A DNA stretch of 64,000 nucleotides from Fictibacillus fluitans (GTDB lineage: Bacteria; Bacillota; Bacilli; Bacillales; Fictibacillaceae). The notes below the pieces were generated by a model. It was not told where the DNA came from, did not search any database, and saw only the letters and a program-made list of their open reading frames with translations. Of this stretch, positions 49,201-57,666 are shown in pieces; the first letter of the stretch is position 1; every line of letters starts with the position of its first letter. Position numbers and translations under genes: made by a program. The stretch is from assembly GCF_030418125.1 (NCBI RefSeq), contig NZ_JAUHTR010000001.1:985832-1049831 (forward strand), read 5' to 3'.

Positions 49201-50523
49201 TCAGACTGCATCGCCATCGGCTTTCAGCTGCTCCATCCTTTCCTGCTCATGTATATTCATAGACTTGAAATTAAATACTAGATTCAGCAAAATCGCCGTT
49301 ATACTTCCGATAACTATCCCATTTTCCACGAGGAGCCTTACACCGTCCGGAAGCGCGCTGAACACCATGGGAACGACTGCGGTTCCGAGCCCGATTCCTA
49401 CGGAACAGGCGACAATCAAAAGGTTTTCATTGCTCAAGAAATCCGTCCGGGACAGCATTTTAACCCCTGAAGCAATGACCATTCCAAACATGGGAATCAT
49501 CGCTCCCCCAAGGACTGCTGTTGGAATAATAGTGGTGAGTGCCGCAATTTTTGGAAGCAGGCCAAGAAGTATTAAAAAGCCGCCGGCGGCAATTACTACA
49601 TTTCTTGTTTTCACTTTCGTCAAAGCCACAAGACCAACGTTCTGTGAGAAAGAAGTATAAGGAAAGGAATTGAAGATACCGCCAATCACAATCGCCAATC
49701 CTTCTGCCCGCAAACCCTTTTTAATGTCACGTGATTCCAGTTTCCGGTCGCAAATGTCACCTAACGCGAGAAATACACCGGTAGATTCAATCATGCTTAC
49801 AATCGCGACAATGGACATGGTGAGTATTGCCGAAATGTGAAACTCTGGTCTTCCAAAATAAAACGGCTGTACCATGTGAAACCAGGACGCATCTTTGACA
49901 GGTGATACATCCACAAGACCCATAAAGGAAGCAAGAACCGTTCCTGCAATCAGGGACAGGAGTATCGATATAGCCCGGATATACCCCCCGGAAAACCGGT
50001 TAATTAAGATAATCAGCACAAATGTAAAACTGGCGAGTGCTAAATTTTCCAGACTGCCAAACCCTTTCGACCCAAGTCCGCCTGCTGCATTGTTCATCGC
50101 AACCGGAATGAGCGACACCCCGATAATGAGTACAACTGACCCTGTTACAACGGGCGGGAAAAATTTAAGGATTTTGCCCACAAACTGTGAAAGGACCATG
50201 ACGACCAGCCCCGAGGCGATGATCGCACCGTAAATCGCCGTAAATCCTTCAAGCTTTCCAATGGAGATCATGGGGGCCACCGCGGTAAAGGTACAGCCAA
50301 GAATGACCGGGAGCCTGATGCCAAAATGCCTGCCGCCAATCACCTGCAGCAGAGTGGCAATTCCGCAAGTAAACAGATCAATGGAAATCAGATAGGCCAG
50401 CTGCTCGGCATTCATCCCGATAGCCGGACCAACAATGAGCGGTACGATAACTGCTCCGGCATACATAGCAAGAACATGCTGCAGACCAAGTACACCCACT
50501 TTCCACCTTTTAAGTTGTGCCAT
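49201..50523 (-). CDS. NCS2/NAT-family xanthine/uric acid permease
   Basis: A 440-residue permease with about fourteen membrane segments. Family signs: GLQHVLAMYAGAVIVPLIVG at the start, IESTGVFLALGD, and the nucleobase-ascorbate signature SQNVGLVALTKVKTR. It resembles PbuX and PucJ/PucK, which carry xanthine or urate by proton symport. It is the first gene of the BMC operon and shares a 184-bp divergent promoter region with the xanthine dehydrogenase genes. SD GGGAGGG. Confidence 0.92.
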   Translation of the reverse strand: MAQLKRWKVGVLGLQHVLAMYAGAVIVPLIVGPAIGMNAEQLAYLISIDLFTCGIATLLQVIGGRHFGIRLPVILGCTFTAVAPMISIGKLEGFTAIYGAIIASGLVVMVLSQFVGKILKFFPPVVTGSVVLIIGVSLIPVAMNNAAGGLGSKGFGSLENLALASFTFVLIILINRFSGGYIRAISILLSLIAGTVLASFMGLVDVSPVKDASWFHMVQPFYFGRPEFHISAILTMSIVAIVSMIESTGVFLALGDICDRKLESRDIKKGLRAEGLAIVIGGIFNSFPYTSFSQNVGLVALTKVKTRNVVIAAGGFLILLGLLPKIAALTTIIPTAVLGGAMIPMFGMVIASGVKMLSRTDFLSNENLLIVACSVGIGLGTAVVPMVFSALPDGVRLLVENGIVIGSITAILLNLVFNFKSMNIHEQERMEQLKADGDAV

Positions 50524-50707
50524 TTTGCTTCCCTCCCAGATGTTTGGTAATCCTCGTCTTTGAATTTCTTTTCATCACCTCCTCTTAAAGCTATGAAAAT
50601 AGGAATGTTTTTAAAAAACTCTACTATATTTGTACAAACTTCAATTAGCACCCGCCAAGAAAAAGTAATTGTTGATTTGTCCTAAAATTATATTGGGAGG
50701 CCGGACA

Positions 50708-51190
50708 TTGAAGACCATTGATTTTTTTATAAATGGAACAGAAATTTCGATAACATGCAGTCCTTCAAAAACGCTGCTTGACGTTCTCAGGGAAGATGCG
50801 GGTCTAACGGGCAGCAAGGAATGCTGCGGCAAGGGGGAATGCGGTTCCTGCACGGTATCGCTTAACGGCCTGCCGGTTTGCTCCTGTCTCTTACTCGCAG
50901 GACAAGTTCATGGCCAAAACATCGTTACAGTGGAAGGCATCGGCACACCGGAAAATATGGATCCCATCCAGCAAGCCTTTATTGATGAAGGTGCGACTCA
51001 GTGCGGATACTGCACGCCCGGTCTGATTGTGTCTGCAAGGTCCTATTTGAACAGCATCGGCCACCTGCCGGGCCTGGATGAAATCAAGCAGGCGCTGGGC
51101 GGAAATCTTTGCCGTTGTACGGGCTATACCAAAATACTGAAGGCCGTTCAGACGGCAGCCCAAAGACTGCTGACCTTCAGGGAACTTTAA
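50708..51190 (+). CDS. pucE: Xanthine dehydrogenase iron-sulphur subunit
   Basis: A 160-residue subunit with two [2Fe-2S] clusters: CCGKGECGSCTVSLNGLPVC in the N-terminal ferredoxin part and CGYCTPG plus CRCTGY in the C-terminal part. It transfers electrons from the molybdenum site to FAD. The start is TTG at 50708, seven bases after GGGAGG; the open frame upstream is not conserved. First gene of a six-gene operon: FeS, MocA-like, FAD, Mo, XdhC-type, XdhC-type. Confidence 0.95.
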   Translation: MKTIDFFINGTEISITCSPSKTLLDVLREDAGLTGSKECCGKGECGSCTVSLNGLPVCSCLLLAGQVHGQNIVTVEGIGTPENMDPIQQAFIDEGATQCGYCTPGLIVSARSYLNSIGHLPGLDEIKQALGGNLCRCTGYTKILKAVQTAAQRLLTFREL

Positions 51191-51193
51191 AAG

Positions 51194-51793
51194 ATGGCCG
51201 CCTCCAGCCTTTCCTGTATTCTGCTTGCTGCAGGCTGTTCTTCCCGGATGAATAAAGTAAAAGCCCTTCTGCAATGGCAGGGAACCTCTCTGATTGCTTA
51301 TCAGATTAAAGCCATTCACAGCTCAGGCATTAAAGAGATCGTGGTTGTCCTTGGCTTTCGAGCTCATGAACTTAAAAAAGAACTGGACGGCCATTTTGTG
51401 AAACTAGTGATCAATCCGGATTATTCTTCAGGAAAGTGTTCATCCATCAGAGCCGGTTGTCATGGCATGGACAACCACTCCACAGGGGCTCTTATCGCTG
51501 CAGTCGATCAGCCGCTTTTACCTGGCGTTCTCTGCCAAATGGACAAGTTTCACCAGTCCGATCCAGAATCCATCATCATCCCTGTCCATAACGGAAAACG
51601 GGGGCATCCGATTCTTCTTCCAAACCACCTCTATCCAGAGCTGCTCCTGATTTCTGAAGAAACCGAAGGCCTGCGGAACATCATTCGGAGACATCACAAC
51701 AAGGTTAAGTTTATGGAAACGGATAACCCTAGTATTCTTTTAAACTTGAACACTCCAGCTGATTATGAAGCTGCATATAGGGAGGATCTGTAA
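51194..51793 (+). CDS. pucB: Molybdenum cofactor cytidylyl/nucleotidyltransferase, MocA/PucB-like
   Basis: A 199-residue nucleotidyltransferase. N-terminal CILLAAGCSSRMNKVKALLQW carries the nucleotide-binding signature LAAGxSxRM; AVDQPLL is the metal-binding Asp motif. It probably attaches CMP to the molybdenum cofactor for the dehydrogenase (PucB role in B. subtilis). It lies 3 bp after the iron-sulphur gene and overlaps the next by one base. Confidence 0.9.
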   Translation: MAASSLSCILLAAGCSSRMNKVKALLQWQGTSLIAYQIKAIHSSGIKEIVVVLGFRAHELKKELDGHFVKLVINPDYSSGKCSSIRAGCHGMDNHSTGALIAAVDQPLLPGVLCQMDKFHQSDPESIIIPVHNGKRGHPILLPNHLYPELLLISEETEGLRNIIRRHHNKVKFMETDNPSILLNLNTPADYEAAYREDL

Positions 51794-52686
51794 TGTACGT
51801 TTCAGACATAGACATGCTTTCGCCCCGTTCTCTCCAGGAATGCCTTTATCTTCTTGAAAATGAAAAAGCCAGCTTTCGCCTGCTGGCCGGAGGAACGGAT
51901 GCGGTGGTGCGCATGAAGGAAGGAAAATGGCAGCATGACTGCTGGCTGAATTTAAAAAATATTGATGAACTGAAATTTATTGCTATCGAGAAAGATGAAA
52001 TTCATATCGGACCGCTGACCACGCATCAAGAAATCATCTCGTCTCCTCTGCTGCGCGACCATGCCGATGTTCTGGTACAAGCCTGCCGCGAAGTCGGGGC
52101 AGCCCAAATGCAAAATATGGGCACGATCGGAGGAAATATTGGCACTGCTTCTCCCGCCGGAGATACGATCCCAGCTCTGTTTGTATTGGGAGCCATCATT
52201 GAGCTCACTTCTTTAACTGGAAAAAGGCATATCTGTGCAGAGGATTTTTTTATCGGCCCCGGTAAAACGGTCGCCTTCCCAAACGAAATCATTACGAAAA
52301 TTTCGTTTAAAATCCGGGGAAAACATGACCTCGGCATCTTTCAAAAGCTCGGTCCCCGCAAAGCCCAATCCATCTCGATCGTGAATGTTGCGATCAGCCT
52401 TTCCATGAAAGAAGGAACGAGAGAGTGTACAGGCGGCCGAATTGCGTTTGGATCTGTCGGACCTGTGGTGCTCAGGGCGAAAAAGTGTGAAGCAATGCTT
52501 GCCCTTGGGGAATTGTCGCCTGACATGATAGCGAATATCAGCCGGGTCGCGTGGAAGGAAGTCATGCCGATCTCAGATATACGGGCCTCGGCGTCCTACC
52601 GGCGCGATATGGCGAGTGCCCTATTGGAAAGAGGATTGTACCGTTTAATGAAAAGGTGGGCAGATGATGAAAGAAAACCATTTTAA
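51793..52686 (+). CDS. pucC: Xanthine dehydrogenase FAD-binding subunit
   Basis: A 297-residue subunit. FAD contacts: LLAGGTDAVVRMKEG (about residues 34-48) and GTIGGNIGTASPAGDT (about 111-126), followed by a C-terminal CO dehydrogenase flavoprotein-type domain with GPRKAQSISIVNVA. It hands electrons to NAD or another acceptor. It overlaps the large-subunit gene by 20 bp. Confidence 0.94.
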   Translation: MYVSDIDMLSPRSLQECLYLLENEKASFRLLAGGTDAVVRMKEGKWQHDCWLNLKNIDELKFIAIEKDEIHIGPLTTHQEIISSPLLRDHADVLVQACREVGAAQMQNMGTIGGNIGTASPAGDTIPALFVLGAIIELTSLTGKRHICAEDFFIGPGKTVAFPNEIITKISFKIRGKHDLGIFQKLGPRKAQSISIVNVAISLSMKEGTRECTGGRIAFGSVGPVVLRAKKCEAMLALGELSPDMIANISRVAWKEVMPISDIRASASYRRDMASALLERGLYRLMKRWADDERKPF

Positions 52687-54961
52687 ATATATTGGCAGAC
52701 GGGTGCCACGCGTGGATGCACCGGAAAAAGTAACGGGCACTCTGAAATATATGACAGATTATCATTTTGAACAGATGGTTTGGGGGAAAGTCCTTCGTTC
52801 ACAGTATCCTTATGCGCTAATCAAATCCATTGATATTTCGAGAGCACAGTCGTTGCCGGGAGTCATCTGTGTGTTAACCCATAAGGATATACCGGGTTTT
52901 AATGGATTTGGTATTGTCGTACCCGATCAGCCTGTCCTCGCCCATGATATGGTTCGCTGTACGGGGGATGCAGTCGCTTTGGTTGCGGCGGAAACAAAGG
53001 AAATCGCCGAGCATGCTCTTTCTCTTATTGAAGTGGATTATGAACCGCTTGCCCCGGTGACCGATGCGGAATTTGCCATGTCCTCCAAAGCTCCCTCCCT
53101 TCACGAAAACGGCAATATCCACAGTCATGTCATCATTAAAAACGGCGATATGGACGCAGCCTTTGAAGAAGCAGATGTTATTTTGGAAAACACCTTCTAT
53201 TCTCCACGCCAGATGCATGCCTTTATTGAAACAGAAGGAGGATGGGGAGTGCTTGAGGCTGACGGAATGCTGACCATCCGCTGTCCCGGGCAGTATGCAT
53301 ACAGGGACCGCCTTCAAATTGCCCGTGCGCTCGCCATGAATCCTGCGAGAATCCGTGTAATTTCCAATCCGATTGGCGGAGCTTTCGGAGGTAAAGATGA
53401 GATTACCGTTCAAATTTATCTGGCCCTTCTTGCTCTTCATACCGGAGGCCGGCCAGTTAAGATTCATTTGTCCCGTGAAGAATCCGTAATCGCCGGCATC
53501 AAGCGTCATCCGTTCAAGGTACAAATGAAAACAGCAGCGAAAAAAGACGGAACCCTGCTTGCCAATCAAGTACGAGCTGTTGCTGATACAGGAGCCTATG
53601 CCTCTCTCGGGGGTGCGGTCATCGCCTTGGCCATTGAACATTGCTGCGGCCCCTATAAGATCCCGAATGTTGATCTTGAAGGTTTTTGCGTGTATACCAA
53701 TAATGGAATCTCGGGAGCATTCAGAGGATTTGGTGTCAATCAGGTGTGTGCTGCTATTGAAACCCATATGGATATGATCGCCGAAAAACTTGGAATGGAC
53801 CCGATTGAAATCCGAAAGAAGAACGCCTATGAAAAGGGAGACCGGTCAAGCATCGGCCATGAATTAAAAACGAGCGTGGGGACGCTAAAAACCCTGGAGA
53901 TTGCTGAAACCTGTGAGCTCTGGAAAAACAGGGAAACACATAAAAAGGACAGCAGCGAACCGTGGAAAAAACGGGGAATCGGCGTAGCCACCTCTTTTCA
54001 TGCGGTCGGCATGGGAATCGGTCTTCCGGATTACGGGGCAGCCACCATTGAATTGATGCCGGATGGGACGTTTAAGGTCGGGGTTGGCTGTGAAGATATC
54101 GGCGGGGGCAACGGCACGGTCTACGCCCAGGTGGCAGCAGAGCTTTTAAACTGTGATATTGAAAACATAACAGTTATTCAGGGCGATACTGCACAAACGC
54201 TCGACAGCGGGACGGTTACCGCTTCCCGGTCCACGTATACAGGAGGAAAAGCGATCGCGGCTGCTGTCCCCCATATGATCCGCCTTTTGACAGAAGCAGC
54301 TTCTACCCTGCATAAGGTGGAACCGGAGGACATACTGATCGGTGAAAATGAATATTACGCACTAACAGAGAATGGGGAGCAACTATTATCGTATAAAGAT
54401 CTCTATGCCCATCTTCAGGAAAACCGGCTTCCAACTAAGGTGGAGGGGCACTTTATGCTACCCAAAGAAAAAGAAGAACTTCCCCGATCAGGCGGCGCTC
54501 CGCACCACTTATACGGATATTTGACTCATCTTGTTCTCGTTGAGGTAGATACCTTTACCGGAGAAACAGAAGTCCTGCGTGTTGTTTCCATCCCGGATGC
54601 CGGACAGGTTCTGAATCCCCAGGGACTTGAAGGACAGACAGAAGGCGGTGCGGTCATGGGGATCGGCTACACACTGTATGAGGATGTTTTGATGGATGGG
54701 GGTTATCATCAAACAGCTAATTTCACAAATTACATTATTCCCACTATCAGGGAGACGCCTCTTATTGAAACCTTTCCCGCCGAAAGCATGGAGGAGACCG
54801 GACCCTTTGGTGCCAAGGGCATTGGAGAGGTCGTCATGATCCCGATTATCGCCGCTATTATGAATGCGATTTACGACGCAGCAGGTGTACGTATCAAACA
54901 CCTTCCAGCCACACCTGAGCGAATTTATCAGGCAATGAAAACGGGAGAAGTCCGCCAATGA
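52667..54961 (+). CDS. pucD: Xanthine dehydrogenase molybdenum-binding subunit
   Basis: A 764-residue catalytic subunit of the xanthine oxidase family. Motifs: RRVPRVDAPEKVTGTLKYMTD at the start, NPIGGAFGGKDE, GAFRGFGVNQ and the C-terminal ETGPFGAKGIGE containing the catalytic Glu. It oxidises hypoxanthine to xanthine and often xanthine to urate; product cannot be told from sequence. ATG 52667 has GGTGGG six bases upstream; ATG 52664 is an alternative. Confidence 0.94.
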   Translation: MKENHFKYIGRRVPRVDAPEKVTGTLKYMTDYHFEQMVWGKVLRSQYPYALIKSIDISRAQSLPGVICVLTHKDIPGFNGFGIVVPDQPVLAHDMVRCTGDAVALVAAETKEIAEHALSLIEVDYEPLAPVTDAEFAMSSKAPSLHENGNIHSHVIIKNGDMDAAFEEADVILENTFYSPRQMHAFIETEGGWGVLEADGMLTIRCPGQYAYRDRLQIARALAMNPARIRVISNPIGGAFGGKDEITVQIYLALLALHTGGRPVKIHLSREESVIAGIKRHPFKVQMKTAAKKDGTLLANQVRAVADTGAYASLGGAVIALAIEHCCGPYKIPNVDLEGFCVYTNNGISGAFRGFGVNQVCAAIETHMDMIAEKLGMDPIEIRKKNAYEKGDRSSIGHELKTSVGTLKTLEIAETCELWKNRETHKKDSSEPWKKRGIGVATSFHAVGMGIGLPDYGAATIELMPDGTFKVGVGCEDIGGGNGTVYAQVAAELLNCDIENITVIQGDTAQTLDSGTVTASRSTYTGGKAIAAAVPHMIRLLTEAASTLHKVEPEDILIGENEYYALTENGEQLLSYKDLYAHLQENRLPTKVEGHFMLPKEKEELPRSGGAPHHLYGYLTHLVLVEVDTFTGETEVLRVVSIPDAGQVLNPQGLEGQTEGGAVMGIGYTLYEDVLMDGGYHQTANFTNYIIPTIRETPLIETFPAESMEETGPFGAKGIGEVVMIPIIAAIMNAIYDAAGVRIKHLPATPERIYQAMKTGEVRQ

Positions 54962-55782
54962 AAAAAGAAGTTCTTTACCATAAACTTTCAGAAGCCATAT
55001 TAAACCGGACAGCCGTATCTCTGGTAACATTTACAGAAGCCGTTCCTGAATTGATCGGCAAACGGATCCTTCTGCTTCCAGAAACCGCTTATGGGGAAAA
55101 TGGGGTTGCTGGTGATTTAACAAGTGCGATCTCTGAATTTTGTTCATCTTCTTTTTCAGAGCAGCACACGTCTTCCCTTGATTTCCACTGGCAAAATAAT
55201 AGATACAGGATTTTTCATGAAGCCTTTCCCCCTCCACCCCATCTTATTATTGCCGGAGCCGGCCATGTCGGAGAACCGGTCGCACACTTGGGTAAAATGC
55301 TGGGGTTCTCAGTGACTGTTGTTGATGACCGCTCTTCCTTTGCCAATAAAGAACGATTTTCTTGTGCAGACGAAGTGTGCTGCCAGTCGTTTCATTCGTA
55401 TTTTCAAACCGTTCCGCTAAAAACCTCCACCTACATTCTTTTGTTGACACGCGGCCATCAATTTGATGTGCTGAGCCTGCAGCAGCTATTGTCCAGAGAG
55501 GAGCGGCCCGCGTATATCGGAATGATCGGAAGCAGGCGCAGAATTGCAGGCGTATTCGAACAGCTGCGCCATGATTTTCCCGAAGAAACGTTTACTCACA
55601 TCCACACCCCTGTCGGCCTGGATATCGGAGCAGAAACACCAGCAGAAATTGCGGTCAGTATTTTCGCAGAAATTCTGGCCGTGAAAAACAAAAAGAACGG
55701 AGAGCCGCTCAGCTCCCATATCCGGGAGTTGGCCAAAAAGGGGTTCAGAAAGGGGCAGAAACGTTGCGGGAACAGGAAATGA
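54958..55782 (+). CDS. pucA: XdhC-type maturation factor, Rossmann-domain protein
   Basis: A 274-residue protein with a short N-terminal region and a C-terminal Rossmann domain (HLIIAGAGHVGEPVAHLGK, VVDDRSSF, YILLLTRGHQFD, YIGMIGSRRR, HTPVGLDIGAETPAEIA). This is the XdhC_C domain, which helps insert the sulphurated molybdenum cofactor. The usual N-terminal XdhC/CoxI domain is missing here and is encoded by the following gene. ATGA overlap with the large-subunit gene. Confidence 0.9.
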   Translation: MKKEVLYHKLSEAILNRTAVSLVTFTEAVPELIGKRILLLPETAYGENGVAGDLTSAISEFCSSSFSEQHTSSLDFHWQNNRYRIFHEAFPPPPHLIIAGAGHVGEPVAHLGKMLGFSVTVVDDRSSFANKERFSCADEVCCQSFHSYFQTVPLKTSTYILLLTRGHQFDVLSLQQLLSREERPAYIGMIGSRRRIAGVFEQLRHDFPEETFTHIHTPVGLDIGAETPAEIAVSIFAEILAVKNKKNGEPLSSHIRELAKKGFRKGQKRCGNRK

Positions 55783-56081
55783 TCAATATCATTCATACGT
55801 TTTTGCAAATCAAGAAACCCGCCGCTCTTGCCACTATTGTTTCTACAAAAGGATCTACTCCTCGCAAAACCGGTTCGAAAATGATTGTTACCTCCACAGG
55901 AGCTCTCATCGGAACCATTGGCGGGGGCTGCGGTGAAGGTGAGGTGATCGAAAAAGCACTGGATGTTATTAAATCCGGCCGGCCCGTTACCCATACAGTT
56001 GATCTCACGAGCGGCCTCCTTTATGAAGACGGAGGAATTTGCGGAGGAATCATGCATGTATTTATTGAACCGCTTATCTGA
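55764..56081 (+). CDS. XdhC/CoxI N-terminal domain as separate protein
   Basis: A 105-residue protein comprising only the XdhC_CoxI domain: AALATIVSTKGSTPRKTGSKM, GTIGGGCGEGEVIEKALDV and GGICGGIMHVFIEPL. It carries the conserved Cys residues. With the previous gene it makes up a split, order-swapped XdhC. Start TTG 55764 (AAGGGG eight bases upstream) or ATG 55779 (ATGA overlap with the previous stop). A terminator follows. Confidence 0.88.
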   Translation: MREQEMINIIHTFLQIKKPAALATIVSTKGSTPRKTGSKMIVTSTGALIGTIGGGCGEGEVIEKALDVIKSGRPVTHTVDLTSGLLYEDGGICGGIMHVFIEPLI

Positions 56082-56108
56082 AAACAGGAGAATACTCCTG
56101 TTTTTTTA
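56080..56108 (+). terminator. Terminator of the xanthine dehydrogenase operon
   Basis: AACAGGAG/CTCCTGTT is followed by a T run. Confidence 0.85.
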
Positions 56109-56245
56109 TCATAGGATGTACAAATTAACCTGTCTCACCCCCTCAGTACTGAAAGAACTATAGTCACCAAAGGAATTCTTCCCCTTCAAACCGGTTAATT
56201 TTTTAGGGTTAATGGATTCTATCATAAGAAACGGGGTGCATTTTC

Positions 56246-57595
56246 ATGTCAGGAGCAGGAAAAGAAAGATCCGGAAGAGAATTTTCTTTGAACCGCTTTT
56301 TTAAGCTGGAAGAACGCAAAACAACCACCAGAACAGAGATTCTTGCAGGCATCACAACCTTCCTTACGATGAGCTACATTATTTTTGTTAATCCTTCCAT
56401 TCTTGCGGATGCAGGCATTCCAAAGGAAGCTGCGTTGGCAGCAACGATTTATGGCAGTGTGTTCTGTACGCTGTTAATGGCACTCTGGGCTAACTTCCCC
56501 GTAGCTGTAGCGCCTGGTATGGGTTTGAACGCCTTTTTCACCTATACCGTCGTCCTTGGTGCGGGCTTGAGCTGGCAAACCGCTCTTGGAGCAGTGTTTA
56601 TCTCCGGACTGGTATTCTTCATTTTAACCCTCACCGGTATCCGGCAGCGTATTGTTGATGGTGTTCCTCCGCTTCTGAAATCCTCTATCTCCGTTGGAAT
56701 CGGCTTATTTATTGCCTTTATCGGTTTAAAAAATGCGGGTATCGTCGTTTCCAATAAAGAAACATTTGTCAGCCTCGGCAACCTAACGGAAGCCGGGCCG
56801 CTGCTTGCGCTGTTTGGTTTATTTGTGGCTTCTTTTTTACTTTCAAAGAGATATAAAGGCGCGTTATTGATCAGCATTCTTGTGACGTCAATTGCCGCCA
56901 TGGTGACAGGTTTTATTGATTATCCGCACAGTGTTAAAGACATTGCGTCACTGTCACTGCCAAGTCTCTCGGACACCTTTCTTGCCATGGATCTGAAAGG
57001 CGCTTTCGCATATGGCATCCTGTCCATTTTATTTTCATTTACAATCGTGGAATTATTTGATAACCTGGCAACCCTCATCGGTCTTTCCAATAAAGCGGGA
57101 CTTGCTGATGAAAATGGAAAAATTGAAAACCTGGACCGCGCCCTGCAGGCCGATGCCATTGGCACCATGGCAAGTGCAGCCATGGGAGGAACGGTCATGA
57201 ACGCCTATGTCGAAAATGCAACAGGCATTTCGGAGGGCGGCCGCACGGGATTGACCGCGTTAACAACCGGTATCCTGTTTTTCCTGACTCTTCTTTTTAC
57301 TCCTCTAATCTCGTTTGTACCGTCTGTAGCCACAGCACCCATTTTAATCCTGGTTGGTGCCTTGATGCTCAGCGAAATTAAATCTATTTCTTTTGATGAT
57401 TTTACAGATGTTATCCCTGCTTTTTTGACCATGATCCTTATGCCTCTGACGTTTAGCATTGCCCAGGGGCTGGCATTCGGATTTATTTCTTATACGGTTT
57501 TAAAGCTTGCCGTTGGGAAACATAAAGACGTGCACTGGATGATGTATGTGATCAGCCTTGCGTTCATAATCAACTTTATTTGGGGAAGCCATTAA
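56246..57595 (+). CDS. AzgA-type adenine/guanine/hypoxanthine permease
   Basis: A 449-residue NCS2-family permease with about thirteen membrane segments, of the AzgA/PbuG/PbuO branch. Signs are RTEILAGITTFLTMSYIIFVNP, VAPGMGLNAFFTYTVV, VELFDNLATLIGLSNKAGL and a central GTVMNAYVENATGISEGGRTGL. It imports adenine, guanine or hypoxanthine. Together with the downstream adeC it forms an import-and-deaminate pair. SD GGGG. Confidence 0.92.
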   Translation: MSGAGKERSGREFSLNRFFKLEERKTTTRTEILAGITTFLTMSYIIFVNPSILADAGIPKEAALAATIYGSVFCTLLMALWANFPVAVAPGMGLNAFFTYTVVLGAGLSWQTALGAVFISGLVFFILTLTGIRQRIVDGVPPLLKSSISVGIGLFIAFIGLKNAGIVVSNKETFVSLGNLTEAGPLLALFGLFVASFLLSKRYKGALLISILVTSIAAMVTGFIDYPHSVKDIASLSLPSLSDTFLAMDLKGAFAYGILSILFSFTIVELFDNLATLIGLSNKAGLADENGKIENLDRALQADAIGTMASAAMGGTVMNAYVENATGISEGGRTGLTALTTGILFFLTLLFTPLISFVPSVATAPILILVGALMLSEIKSISFDDFTDVIPAFLTMILMPLTFSIAQGLAFGFISYTVLKLAVGKHKDVHWMMYVISLAFIINFIWGSH

Positions 57596-57608
57596 TTACA
57601 GTGCCACG

Positions 57609-57639
57609 GGGCCGGGCAAAGAGGCTTGCTGCCCGGCCC
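57609..57639 (+). promoter_or_regulatory. Strong stem-loop between azgA and adeC
   Basis: GGGCCGGGCA/TGCCCGGCCC, 10 bp without mismatch, has no T run. It probably stabilises the azgA message or reduces read-through into adeC. Confidence 0.5.
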
Positions 57640-57666
57640 AATACTGTTCGGAAGGAGCCAAATTCA

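Noticed and set aside
50523..50583. A possible 21-codon leader peptide (MKRNSKTRITKHLGGKQNG..) before the purine permease on the minus strand
   Set aside because: The AGGAGG lies only two bases before its ATG, and no attenuator structure is visible; probably chance.
50524..50707. Search for a purine riboswitch or PucR box between the permease and xanthine dehydrogenase genes
   Set aside because: No conserved purine aptamer core and no convincing PucR box was found by eye; promoters could not be fixed either.
52874..53767. A 297-codon open frame antisense to the xanthine dehydrogenase large subunit
   Set aside because: It has no family features, and the sense gene is complete with all cofactor motifs.
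56109..56245. Purine riboswitch before the azgA-type permease
   Set aside because: The leader is short and lacks the conserved loop sequences of the purine aptamer.
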